A stretch of 64,000 nt of DNA, taken from Saussurea involucrata (lineage: Eukaryota; Streptophyta; Magnoliopsida; Asterales; Asteraceae). The stretch covers positions 20,511,001 through 20,575,000 of the forward strand of contig CM066322.1 of assembly GCA_033807775.1 (NCBI GenBank), read 5' to 3'. Made by a program: the position numbers and the translations under genes. Under the pieces are notes generated by a model. The model was given only the letters and a program-made list of their open reading frames with translations. It had not been told where the DNA came from and did not search any database. Below are positions 35,498 through 47,159 of this stretch, piece by piece (within the stretch, counting starts at the first letter, position 1; each line of letters starts with the position of its first letter).

Positions 35498-35760
35498 AAT
35501 GGTATCAGAGCCTTAGTTTAAGGGATTTAGGTATTTGTATCTGTACCTAGACTTAAACTGCATGTGAAGTAGGATGTCCCTATCATTATAGAACCTTGGG
35601 ATGATGAAGTATAAAAGGGAAGAAGGAACATCATGTAAGGTAATTTCAAATTACGCCTGGCCAGTGTAATCATGATCTTACAGGTACATGTTTGAACCAG
35701 AATACCTTGTTATATAGGGTATGTGCTTATGTGTGTATTAATTTTGTTTGAATCTATAGA

Positions 35761-38700
35761 ATGGCAAGTGGTACTAGACGAAAGAACCAAGGAGGAGGGA
35801 ATTCGAATAGTACTAATCCGCCGATAGGAACAGGGGACAGGGGAGGCAGAACTGGGGGCAGAGTCGGGGGTAGAACTGGGGGTAGAACTGGAGGTCGAGC
35901 CGGAGGCAGAGTCCAGCCACATGGTACAAAGTTCGTTACCAGGGATGATCTAATGGCAGAAATGGGAAGACTGCAGGCTAGCATACAAACAATGTTTGAT
36001 CGAAACCGTCATAATGAAGCTGAAATACCGGATCCCGGACCGGAAGATGAAATGCCAATCACATCGACTGTTGTACCAGTACAAAGGAGGTGCGACTACA
36101 AAATGTTTTTAAGCTGTAGACCTCCGACCTACTCAGGAGACAGGGATCCCGTGAAAGCAATGAGATGGATGAAGGAAATAGAAGCTATTTTCAAGACAAG
36201 CAAGTGTGCGGATGAAGATAGGGTATTGTACGGGGCAACAATGTTAAAAGGGGATGCTTTGTATTGGTGGGAATCTTTTATTCATTCTAAGGGATCTGAT
36301 GTTTATTCTACCCTCTCTTGGGAAGAATTTGTGATGGCCTACGGGAAACAATTTTGTCCCCAAGCAGCCGTCAAACAACTGGAAGGGGAATTTATGAACT
36401 TACAACAAGGAAACTTATCCGTTCGAGACTACACCGCTAGCTTTCTGGAAAAATCTCGGTTCGCAGAATACTACGTTGCTACGGAGGCGATGAAGACGGA
36501 AAGGTTTATCTTTGGGCTGAACTCAGAAGTCAGAAGGCTAGTGACTGCAAAAGGACCCGATACCTTCTCAGCTGCAGTTGATGCCGCGGAGAATGTTGAA
36601 AGAGATATTAGAAGGGATGCTGGCGATAAAAGTATCGGGAAGAGAAAGTGGGAAGGACCACAACACGATCCGAAGAAGTCCCGATTTCAGAGGTATGATA
36701 ACCGTCCGCCATTTCGACCAGCGGAAAGACCATGTCAGAAGTGCAACCGTGTCCACCAAGGAAATTGCCAAGGTGAATTACGAGCGTGTTATAAGTGTGG
36801 GAAGACCGGGCACGTCATTAAAGATTGTAAGGTAACGCGGTTATGTTTCTTATGCAATTCTCCAGATCACCTTCAGTCGGACTGTCCGCGGGGGAGGATA
36901 CAACAAGGTGGGTCATCGGGCAGGCCAGCGATTGTTAAACCAGTAATACCAAGACTGGAACCGCCAGTAACCAGGGGTCGCGCGTTTCAAATGACCGAGA
37001 AAGAAGCGGAGGAAACTCCGAATGTGGTCACAGGTACATTTTTAATAAACTCTACACGTGCTAAGGTGTTATTTGATTCCGGTGCAAACCGATCGTTTGT
37101 GTCTCCTGCATTTGCTGCTTGCCTGTGTTTGAAACCTAAAATGCTAGAACATGCTCTATCAGTAGATACGGCAAATGATAATCAAGTGTCAGTTATAGAA
37201 GTATTTGATGGCTGTGTGATAAATATAGAGGGGTGTAGAGTGCCGATACAATTGTTTCCTATAACTTTGATAGAGTTTGACGTCGTTGTGGGAATGGACT
37301 GGTTAGCCGAGAATCAGGCTAACATAGTGTGTGATAAGAAGTTAATAAATGTGGTATTACCTGAGAAGGGACCAGCAGTGATTTATGGTGATCGTAGGAA
37401 TCATCAGTCTAGCCTTATATCTATGATAAAAGCCCGTAAGTGTGTGAATAAGGGTTGTCAAAGTTACTTGGCTTACGTGATAGATATTAAGCCAGAAAAG
37501 AATAGGATGGAAGATATTCCTATTGTTAGTGAATTCCCTGAAGTATTCCCCGAAGACTTGAATAGTCTTCCACCTGTTAGACAAGTAGAGTTCGGTATAG
37601 ACCTGATTCCTGGAGCCACTCCTGTAGCCCGTGCACCTTATCGTCTGGCACCTCCAGAGATGAAAGAGATGATGGCACAACTACAAGATCTATCTGATAA
37701 AGGCTTCATCAGACCTAGTTCTTCACCATGGGGAGCACCAGTGTTATTTGTGAAAAAGAAGGATGGTTCGATGAGAATGTGTATCGACTACCGAGAACTG
37801 AATAAGCGCACGATAAAGAACAAGTATCCGTTACCCCGAATTGATGACCTCTTCGATCAGTTAGTTGGAGCTTGCTATTTCTCCAAGATTGATCTAATAT
37901 CCGGTTATCACCAGTTGAAAGTTAAAGAAGAAGACGTTCTAAAGACAGCCTTTCGAACAAGGTATGGTCATCACGAATTCTTAGTGATGCCGTTTGGACT
38001 GACGAACGCTCCAGCTGCTTTTATGGATTTAATGAATCGGGTATGTAAGTCGTATCTCGATAAATTTGTTATTGTATTTATCGATGATATACTTATCTAC
38101 TCCCGATCCAAAGAAGAGCATGCGCAACACCTTCGTTTGATCTTGGAGTTACTAAAGAAAGAAAAGTTGTATGCTAAATTTTCGAAATGTGAATTCTGGC
38201 TACGAGTAGTTCAGTTTCTGGGGCATGTAGTTTCCGAAAAAGGGATACAAGTTGATCCGATGAAAGTGGAAGCAGTTGAAAAGTGGGAACCGCCGAAGAC
38301 AGCAACGGAAGTACGAAGTTTTCTGGGTTTAGCCGGCTACTATCGGAAATTTATAAAAGACTTCTCTCGTATCGCAACGCCTTTGACTAAGCTGACCCGG
38401 AAGAACCTGAAGTTTGAATGGAAAGCAGAACAAGACGAGGCATTCCGGATATTGAAAGAGAAACTGTGCAGCGCGCCGATTCTATCACTACCTGAAGGTT
38501 CGGAAGACTTTGTTGTTTATAGTGATGCGTCAAAACTGGGATTGGGATGTGTACTTATGCAGCGTGGAAAGGTTATTGCTTATGCTTCTCGTCAATTAAA
38601 GGATCATGAAAGACAGTATCCTACGCACGACATGGAGCTTGCAGCAGTCGTCTTCGCGTAAAAGATTTGGAGACATTATCTGTATGGTTCCAAATGTCAG

Positions 38701-40338
38701 ATTTATACCGATCATAAGAGTCTCCAACATCTCTTTGACCAGAAGGAACTAAATATGAGACAAAGAAGATGGCTAGAATTGCTGAATGATTACGACTGTG
38801 AAATCCTTTATCATCCGGGAAAGGCAAATGTGGTAGCTGATGCATTGAGTCGTCAAGAAAGGAGTGGAACAATAAAAGTTATTTCGCTACGAACTGAACT
38901 CCTACCCAACATATTTGACGAATTGCAGAAGTGTCAAGTGGAGGCTTATCAGGATGAACATATGAAATCAGAACGGTTAGCGGGGATGTCAGCATTGCTA
39001 GTAAAAGGTGATCGTGGGTTATTGTGTCTGGGAAACAGAGTGTGGGTACCTCGTTTGGGTGGGTTACGTGATCGTGTTTTACAAGAAGCTCATCAATCCC
39101 GTTTCTCTATTCACCCAGGTACAAACAAGATGTATAAAGACCTAAAGCAATTCTATTGGTGGTCGGGGATAAAAAGAGGAATTGCTCAGTATGTGGAAGG
39201 ATGTGATACTTGTAAGAAAGTGAAGATCGAACACCAAAAGCCGTTTGGTCAACTACAGCGGCTAGAAATACCTATGTGGAAGTGGGAGCAGATTACCACA
39301 GACTTCATCACGAAGCTACCAAGGACTCCGAAGGGATTTGATTCTATTTGGGTGATCGTCGACAGATTGACAAAGTCTGCACACTTTCTACCGATAAAGG
39401 AAACCGATTCGATGGAACGATTAGCTAAGCTGTACATTGACGAAATAGTAACTCGGCATGGAGTTCCAATCTCGATTATTTCTGATCGTGATAGTCGTTT
39501 TACTTCAAGATTCTGGAGAAGTTTTCAAAGGGAAATGGGGACGCAGATAAAGTAAAGTACGGCGTATCATCCCCAAATAGATGGGCAGAGTGAACGAACG
39601 ATTCAGACCTTAGAAGATATGCTCCGGGCATGCATTGTTGATTTTGGGGGATCGTGGGATAAGCATTTACCATTGATCGAATTCGCTTACAACAACAGTT
39701 ATCATTCCAGCATACAAGCGGCACCGTTCGAAGTATTGTATGGTAGGAAATGCCGAACGCCTCTGTGTTGGAACGAAGTGGGAGAGAAACAGTTAGCGGG
39801 GCCGGAAATAGTTCAGTTAACCGCCGACAAGGTTACTCAGATCCGAGAAAGATTGAAAGTGGCTCAAGATAGACAGAAGAGCTATGATGACCGACGTCGA
39901 AAGCCTTTGGAATTTCAAGTCGGGGATTTCGTAATGTTAAAAGTTTCGCCATGGAAGGGAGTCATCCGATTTGGGAAACAAGGTAAACTTAGCCCAAGGT
40001 ATATTGGATCGTTTGCAATTACAGAAAGGATCGGTGAAGTAGCTTACCGATTAGATCTTCCACCGGAATTGAGCAGAATCCATAATGCATTTCACGTATC
40101 GAATTTCCGAAAGTGTTTGGTTACTCTAGATCAGTCAGTCTCCCTACCAGAAATACAAGTCGATGAAAGACTGAATTATGTGGAAGAGCCGGAAGCTATA
40201 GTTGATCATAAAGTTAAAGTGCTGCGGAATAAGGAGATCAGGCAAGTGAAAGTTCAATGGAGGCATCATAGAGGTCAGGATGCTACGTGGGAATCCGAAT
40301 CGCAAATGATAGCCAAATACCCTCATCTTTTTGCTTAA
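35761..40338 (+). pseudogene. gag-pol: Tekay Gag-Pol polyprotein, two premature stops
   Basis: One frame of 1526 codons from an ATG with the same context as the gag at 5922. Order: Gly/Arg-rich N-terminus; gag fold (about 110-270); two CCHC knuckles (C353-C366, C372-C385); aspartic protease with DSGAN at 439-443; RT with the catalytic FIDD at 773-776 and MPFGLTNAPAAF before it; RNase H starting YSDASKLGLG near 917; integrase with the HHCC zinc region (near 39090-39230) and catalytic domain; and a C-terminal chromodomain-like stretch (VKVQWRHHRGQDATWE). Breaks are TAA at 38659-38661 in RNase H and TAA at 39553-39555 in integrase, each in place of an expected Leu codon. Otherwise the frame is open, so the copy died recently; it cannot now make full Pol. 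Confidence 0.92.
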
Positions 40339-41548
40339 CTGAATTCCGGGACGGAATTCTTTTAAGGGGGAGATGATGTAATACCCCGGGTAAGTCAGTT
40401 AGATAAATTCCCTATCAGTTAAATTATTTAACCTTAAGATTTGATGTTTAGGGTAAGTATGAGATAAGTTATAAGTTCAAGGTTCATTTGGTAATTTTGG
40501 TTTGATATTACCTCTTAAACATCAGATATTATTCTGATAACCTAAAATAGAAAGAGTGTGTGTGCGGGAGTTCTGGAGGCGAAAGAAACCAAGAAGAAGA
40601 AAACGTACGGTTAAGGCTTCAATCGATTGGGTTAGAGGCGATTTGGAGGTAAGTATCTTTACATTTTATGCTTGTAATCTTAAGTAGAAGATGTTTACCG
40701 GTTTAGAAATCAAGATTCCATCGATTGGTTTAAGTCTCAATCGATTCTGGGTATTTTGAAACCGACTGTGTTCTTGAGAGTCCCGGGGAAATCCCGGTAT
40801 AGTCGACTCCCGGTAGTGTAGAGTCCCGGTATAGTCGACTCCCGATAACGTGAACTCCCGGTATTGCCAACTCCCTGTATTAACAACTTCCGGTGATCGA
40901 ACTCCCGGTGCTGTGAAGTCCCGATACCAAAGAGTCCCGGTACTCTAAAGTCCCAGTACCCTGTGTAGTCCCGGTAGTGGGTTAAGTGCAGTGTGTAATG
41001 GGACAGTTGAGGATAGGAACTTGTTAGGCTTTATGTAATTGGCTAGTAAAGCGATATATGTGTTTTAAATTGTTTCAGATACTGTGGAGTAGAAGTGAAA
41101 GATATAACCTTTTTTGAAAGAAGCTTGCGAGCGTGTTTGATAAGCAAAACAGGTGAGTTTTACTTTAAAAAACGTTTTTAACTGGATTACATATACGTAT
41201 GGTTTGGGGAATGTGATAATTGGTGATTATGTGTTTATATGTGCGATATAGGTGAATTATAATATATTGAGGTATTATATTTACATGAGTATTATAATGT
41301 GTTATAATACGTTGGCCGGGCGTAGGACCGGTGTGTTTGGCTATAGAATCTGTATAGCGTTGTTTGGCTGTAGATGTTGTACAGCGTTGTAAATTTATTA
41401 GTTGGCTTGCAACCAACTAATATGGCCAGGAGGAATGAGGAGGGAAGGTATATGATGTGTGAGTTCAAATTGATATATTTGATCGTGCTGTGTGATTTAT
41501 ATAATTAAGGTTTATATAAATGAATTCAAACTAACAGGGATTTTCTCA

Positions 41549-42119
41549 TAGGGATGAGCAAATCGGACCGATTTTCCGAACCGAACCGGCACCATGTATT
41601 CGGTCCGGTATTTGGTTCCATATAATCTTCAAATTCGGTATTCGGTACCGGGATTTTCCCCAAAATACCGAAACCGAACCGGAATTTTAAAAGTCATTGT
41701 TTTTATAAAAAAAACTTAAGTATACATATCATCTCCTATATAAACTAAACTTATATTTGCTAATCAAAATATATCATTTTCTAAACTAACCAAACCTTCT
41801 CCATAAACCCAAAAAATCGACCCCGCATACATAACCATCAAAAAATCGGTACCCTTACAAACACATCAAAAAATCGACAAATTTGGGATTCGGGAATTGC
41901 TTTGAAACACATTTGAAATATTACGAAGATGTTTTGGTTTGCTATTGGTTTTGATACACATTCGATACATTTTCATATTTTCGGTCCCAAGTGGTACCAG
42001 TACCGATTTTCCCGTCCCGAAATCGAAACCGAACCGGTATATACGGTTCGGTTTTCGGTACCACTTTTTAGTCCCAAAAAAATTCGGTACCAACCGGTCC
42101 GGTCCCGATCTCATCCCTA
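41549..42119. mobile_element. hAT-type MITE
   Basis: 571 bp with ends TAGGGATGAGCAAATCGG and CCGATCTCATCCCTA, and an 8-bp TSD TTTTCTCA at 41541-41548 and 42120-42127. The interior is rich in CCGAACCGAACCGG and CGGTACC repeats in both orientations, giving strong self-complementarity. ORFs across it are not genes. Confidence 0.92.
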
Positions 42120-42426
42120 TTTTCTCACTTAGACCCTTAGGTCTAACCCTCATTTTGTTTTAAAAATATGTATTCCAGGTGGTGGATCGAGTAAGGGCAA
42201 ATGATTAGAGTAATCGATGGATGGCTTTTGTGAAGGAATATATGATGAATATTTTGGCATGTTTAGCAGTTGTAACTTAATAACTAAATGTTATGTATGT
42301 ATTTAGTATAAAGTTTGTAGTAGGATGGCTTCTTCTGATTGTAAAAGACTATGGGACCGTACTTGTAATATAATGTTTCGTTTGTTATATCACTGTTATG
42401 TTACTTTGTGTGAATTGTTTCGTATA

Positions 42427-44027
42427 TGTAATACCCCGGGTAAATCCGTTAGTTAAAAATCTAATTCCGTTAAGTTTATTTAACTTTAAAGTTTCTAATT
42501 AGGGAAAGTTTGGATAAGTTTATAAGTTAAGGGTGTTTGGGTCATTGTTGAATAGTTTAAGGGCTAAAAGGTAAATAGGGTTAGATATTATCTCTTTAGA
42601 CTTCAGATATTTTCATTATTCAGATTTCAAGTGTGTGTTTGTGTGTGTGTTGAGAGAATAGAGAGAAAAAGGAAGAAAGCTAGGTTAAGGCATCATTTGG
42701 TGAGTTTGGAAGAGATTACAGGTATGTTTCCTTTGCAATTTATGTTTGTAATGGTTGGTAAATGGTTTCTGTCGGATTAGAATCAATAGAATCGAACTGG
42801 TATGAATTTCAGTCGGTTTTCTGGGTAAAAAGTACCAAACCGACAGAGGTGTCCGGATAGTTCTGTTGGGTGGTGTCCGGGTAAGTTGTTGATAGAGTCC
42901 GGACGATTGGATTGATGGTTTCCGGATGATTTAGAGTCCGGATGGCATCCGGATTCCTCGTGTTGTCCGGATTAGTCTTGCTGTCCGGATTACTGAGGTT
43001 GTCCGGAAAAGTCATGTTGTCCGGATTCTTTGTGTTGTCCGGATAGTTTGAGGTTTCCGGATAACTTGGCTGTTTGGGTAATTTTGAGGATAAAAGTTAT
43101 GTAGATGTATCTAGAGTCCATAACCTGCTAGTAAGTCTTATAAATAAGTTGGTAAGGAGATATTTGTATGTAAATGGTTTCAGATTCTAAGAATTTTGGA
43201 TAAAGGATCGGATAGCTCGGAGAAAGGTTTGGAAGCATATTGTAAGCATTCAGGTGAGTTTTACTTTAAACGTTTTCAACTGGGGAACATATATATGTGT
43301 TTATATATATATGGGTATGTGTGGATTGAGAATTTGTGAAATATATATATTTCAAGGATATGTGTGATGGTGTGGTATATCGTATATTGAGATACGATTG
43401 AGTATATGCTTTTAAATATAAAATAATGAGATGTTATATTTATGTAAGTATTATACTACACGAGAGCACGCCAAACTATGCCGGCTGAAGTGTGTGTCGT
43501 AGTTGTTGTACGGCGTTGTTGGTCGTAGATGTTGTACGGCGTTGTTGGTCGTAGTTGTTGTACGGCGTTGATTTATTAGTTGGCTTGCTACCAACTAATA
43601 TGGCCATGGGAACGAGGATGAGGATGAGTGGAGCACGATGCACGAGTCTTGTTTGGTATTTATATACGTGTGGTATGTTTATATTTTATGAAAGAATTAC
43701 CAAAGGTTTATCTAAACTATTTTGATACCAAGGATTTACATAAAAGGTTTTATAATGATTTTGGAAAGGACCGGGATTAACTCACTAGACCCGTTTGGTC
43801 TAACCCTCATTTTGTTTTCAAAAATATGTTTTCCAGGTTAAGGATCGGCAGGAGAGGATGAAGTGTAGGAAGCTTTTGATGGATGTTGATTAGGAAGCTT
43901 AGATATATTTTGTAATGTCAAGACTAATGAGACCGTACTTGGTTTGTTATGTAACTTTTGCTGTAAATCAATGATATGTATGAATGTTATGTATTATGAT
44001 GTATGTTATGGGAACCGGGTTGTTACA
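42427..44027 (+). repeat. 5' LTR of reduced Gypsy element
   Basis: 1601 bp with an array of about 14 TCCGG-centred motifs at about 42849-43065 and three copies of a 27-bp unit (GTTGTACGGCGTTGTTGGTC) near 43495-43570. Confidence 0.9.
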
Positions 44028-44287
44028 AATGGTATCAGAGCCCTAGTTTAAGGGATTTAGGTATTTGGATTTATACCTAGACTTAAACTGTATGTGAAGT
44101 AGGATGTCCTTATTATTTTAGAACCTTGGGATGTTAAATATAAAAAGGTAGAAGGAACATCATGTAAGGTATTTTCAAATTACACCTGGCCAGTGTAATC
44201 ATGAACTTACAAGTACATGTTGAACCAGAATATCTTGTTATATTGGGTATGTGCTTACGTGTATATTAACCTTGTTGAATCAACAGA

Positions 44288-44480
44288 GTGGCAAGTCGAA
44301 CTCGACGTATGGATAGAGATGAAGACATGTATATTTCTATAAACTTTATACGTGCTAAAGTGTTATCTGACTTCGGTGCAAACCGATTCTTTTGTGTTTT
44401 CAATTTTATTATTTGTGTTAGAAAAATATTTGACAATTGTGTTAGAGATATAGAAGGGTGTGTTTAATTATTGTTGTTCT
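44288..44480 (+). pseudogene. Vestigial gag start and protease remnant
   Basis: GTGGCAAGTCGAACTCGACG at 44288 matches the gag start of the other Tekay-type elements, with the ATG changed to GTG. Within 50 bp it jumps to the protease entry (FIRAKVLSDFGANRFF, near 44338-44395). The catalytic triad reads DFG, as in the gag-only element at 5922-7232. Everything from most of gag to integrase is missing. Confidence 0.75.
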
Positions 44481-45308
44481 AATTTTTTTTTTTGTGGAGT
44501 GTGATGGCTTGAGTGTAAAGAATAATAGCAGTATGTAGAACGTGATGAATTGTGTGTGGAAGGTAACGATAGTGCGTGAAGTCTTGACCTAGTCATGAAG
44601 GCGACAGTTTAGTATGTTGTGTAGATTATACTTAATGTGATTGTTGACGCTATCAAGAAAGGTATTGTTTAAATGTGTGGGGTAATGTGGATAAGATGGT
44701 GGCAGTTTATAATTAGTGAATGTGCGAGGTGTAGTAGTAATGAATTTCGTGAGATTGAGTGGTGGATTTGTGATGATATGGGGCGAGTATAAGTGGAAAC
44801 CTCTGCTCGGGATTTTGTTTATAAGTTGTTTAGATGTGCCAAAAGTATGTGTGGAGAGACATGGATGTCGAGGTGGTGTGTAGTAGTATTATTCAAGAAT
44901 AAGAGAATGGAGTGGCAGTAGATGGTTAGCTAAGGAATAGAGTATTACCGTTTGAGAAATGGAAAATGTGAAGTTATTTTGAGCATTGAGTGTGATTTCG
45001 GATTGACTCGATTAAGTTTCTGATATGAGGTATGGTGAAGTTGTTAGTAAAGTATAGTAATTGTTGAAATTGGGTGCGTGCAATTGGTTTGGAGGTGAAG
45101 GAAAGCTAGCTCATAGGATCCGTTAAGAGTGAGTACCCCCTAGTGAGCTATCCTTGGGAAAATGTGTTTTATGTTGAGAAGAGAGTGGGAGAAAGTAGAC
45201 GAATGTAATGATCAGAGTGAAGGACCATTGGATAGGACGTGATAAGTAGTTACCCTCGTTTATTGCTTAACCGAATTCCGGGACGGAATTCTTTTAAGGG
45301 GGAGATAA
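44481..45308 (+). other. Non-coding spacer of the reduced Gypsy element
   Basis: GT- and AG-rich DNA of unknown origin with stops in all frames, ending with ACCGAATTCCGGGACGGAAT, a block shared with the 3' internal ends of the other two Tekay-type elements. Confidence 0.6.
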
Positions 45309-46954
45309 TGTAATACCCCGGGTAAATCCGTTAGTTAAAAATCTAATTCCGTTAAGTTTATTTAACTTTAAAGTTTCTAATTAGGGAAAGTTTGGATAAG
45401 TTTATAAGTTAAGGGTGTTTGGGTCATTGTTGAATAGTTTAAGGGTTAAAAGGTAAATAGGGTTAGATATTATCTCTTTAGACTTCAGATATTTTCATTA
45501 TTCAGATTTCAAGTGTGTGTTGAGAGAATAGAGAGAAAAAGGAAGAAAGTTAGGTTAAGGCATCATTTGGTGAGTTTGGAAGAGATTACAGGTATGTTTC
45601 CTTTGCAATTTATGTTTGTAATGGTTGGTAAATGGTTTCTGTCGGATTAGAATCAATAGAATCGAACTGGTATGAATTTCAGTCGGTTTTCTGGGTAAAA
45701 AGTACCAAACCGACAGAGGTGTCCGGATGATATGAATGTGTCCGGATAGTTCTGTTGGGTGGTGTCCGGGTAAGTTGTTGATAGAGTCCGGACGATTGGA
45801 TTGATGGTTTCCGGATGATTTAGAGTCCGGATGGCATCCGGATTCCTCGTGTTGTCCGGATTAGTCTTGCTGTCCGGATTACTGAGGTTGTCCGGAAAAG
45901 TCATGTTGTCCGGATTCTTTGTGTTGTCCGGAAAGTTGTCCGGATAGTTTGAGGTTTCCGGATAACTTGGCTGTTTGGGTAATTTTGAGGATAAAAGTTA
46001 TGTAGATGTATCTAGAGTCCATAACCTGCTAGTAAGTCTTATACATAAGTTGGTAAGGAGATATTTGTATGTAAATGGTTTCAGATTCTGAGAATTTTGG
46101 ATAAAGGATCGGATAGCTCGGAGAAAGGTTTGGAAGCATATTGTAAGCATTCAGGTGAGTTTTACTTTAAACGTTTTCAACTGGGGGACATATATATGTG
46201 TTTATATATATATGAGTATGTGTGGATTGAGAATTTGTGAAATATATATATTTCAAGGATATGTGTGATGGTGTGGTATATCGTATATTGAGATACGATT
46301 GAGTATATGCTTTTAAATATAAAATAATGAGATGTTATATTTATGTAAGTATTATACTACACGAGAGCACGCCGAACTATGCCGGCTGAAGTGTGTGTCG
46401 TAGTTGTTGTACGGCGTTGTTGGTCGTAGATGTTGTACGGCGTTGTTGGTCGTAGATGTTGTACGGCGTTGTTGGTCGTAGTTGTTGTACGGCGTTGATT
46501 TATTAGTTGGCTTGCTACCAACTAATATGGCCATGGGAACGAGGATGAAGATGAGTGGAGCACGATGCACGAGTCTTGTTTGGTATTTATATACGTGTGG
46601 TATGTTTATATTTTATGAAAGAATTACCAAAGGTTTATCTAAACTATTTTGATACCAAGGATTTACATAAAAGGTTTTATAATGATTTTGGAAAGGACCG
46701 GGATTAACTCACTAGACCCGTTTGGTCTAACCCTCATTTTGTTTTCAAAAATATGTTTTCCAGGTTAAGGATCGGCAGGAGAGGATGAAGTGTAGGAAGC
46801 TTTTGATGGATGTTGATTAGGAAGCTTAGATATATTTTGTAATGTCAAGACTAATGAGACCGTACTTGGTTTGTTATGTAACTTTTGCTGTAAATCAATG
46901 ATATGTATGAATGTTATGTATTATGATGTATGTTATGGGAACCGGGTTGTTACA
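45309..46954 (+). repeat. 3' LTR of reduced Gypsy element
   Basis: 1646 bp. Longer than the 5' copy mainly through one more 27-bp GTTGTACGGCG unit (four near 46396-46499) and extra TCCGG-motif copies (about 45717-45965). Confidence 0.9.
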
Positions 46955-47159
46955 GTGTATGGGAATTGGGTTGTTACATTTTCCTCATGCACCTGCACAT
47001 GCATTTTTACAAAAGAACAATTACCTCCTTCACTTGCAGTACCGAGCACACACCTTGGGATGACCGTCTTGTGCTCCAATCTCTTAGAGTGAGCTTCCCC
47101 ATTGAATTCAACTTCTAACGTTGTATTAGAAGGGAATTGGGTATCTCACCGTTAGAGAT

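Larger units (their letters stand above)
42427..46954 (+). mobile_element. Reduced non-autonomous Gypsy (Tekay-derived) element
   Basis: LTRs 42427-44027 (1601 bp) and 45309-46954 (1646 bp) start TGTAATACCCCGGGTAAATC and end GAACCGGGTTGTTACA. The TSD is GTATA at 42422-42426 and GTGTA at 46955-46959 (one change; the uninserted LTR reads GTATA). The primer site TGGTATCAGAGCC is at 44030 and the tract CTTTTAAGGGGGAGATAA ends at 45308. The 1.28-kb interior has only vestiges of gag and protease. It lies in the last 20 bp of the Tekay 3' LTR. Confidence 0.92.
33789..46978 (+). mobile_element. Tekay-type Gypsy chromovirus, near-complete coding region
   Basis: The element starts TGTAATACCCCGGG and ends GGGTTGTTACA, with a perfect TSD TTTTC at 33784-33788 and 46979-46983, inside the internal region of the minus-strand Copia. 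After removing insertions the LTRs are about 1488 and 1490 bp. The primer site TGGTATCAGAGCC is at 35500-35512, 2 bp from the LTR; the polypurine tract TTTTAAGGGGGAGATGA ends at 40376. The polyprotein is in one frame with two stops. Later insertions are a MITE in the 5' LTR and a hAT MITE plus another Gypsy derivative in the 3' LTR. Confidence 0.93.
40377..46978 (+). repeat. 3' LTR of Tekay element (contains two insertions)
   Basis: LTR pieces are 40377-41548, 42128-42426 and 46960-46978. Removed from it are the hAT MITE (41549-42119) and the Gypsy derivative (42427-46954), each with its TSD. The last piece is only TGGGAATTGGGTTGTTACA. Confidence 0.92.

Noticed and set aside
41866..42163. Overlapping ORFs on both strands near 42000
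   Set aside because: They are readings of the palindromic CCGAACCGG-rich body of a hAT MITE.
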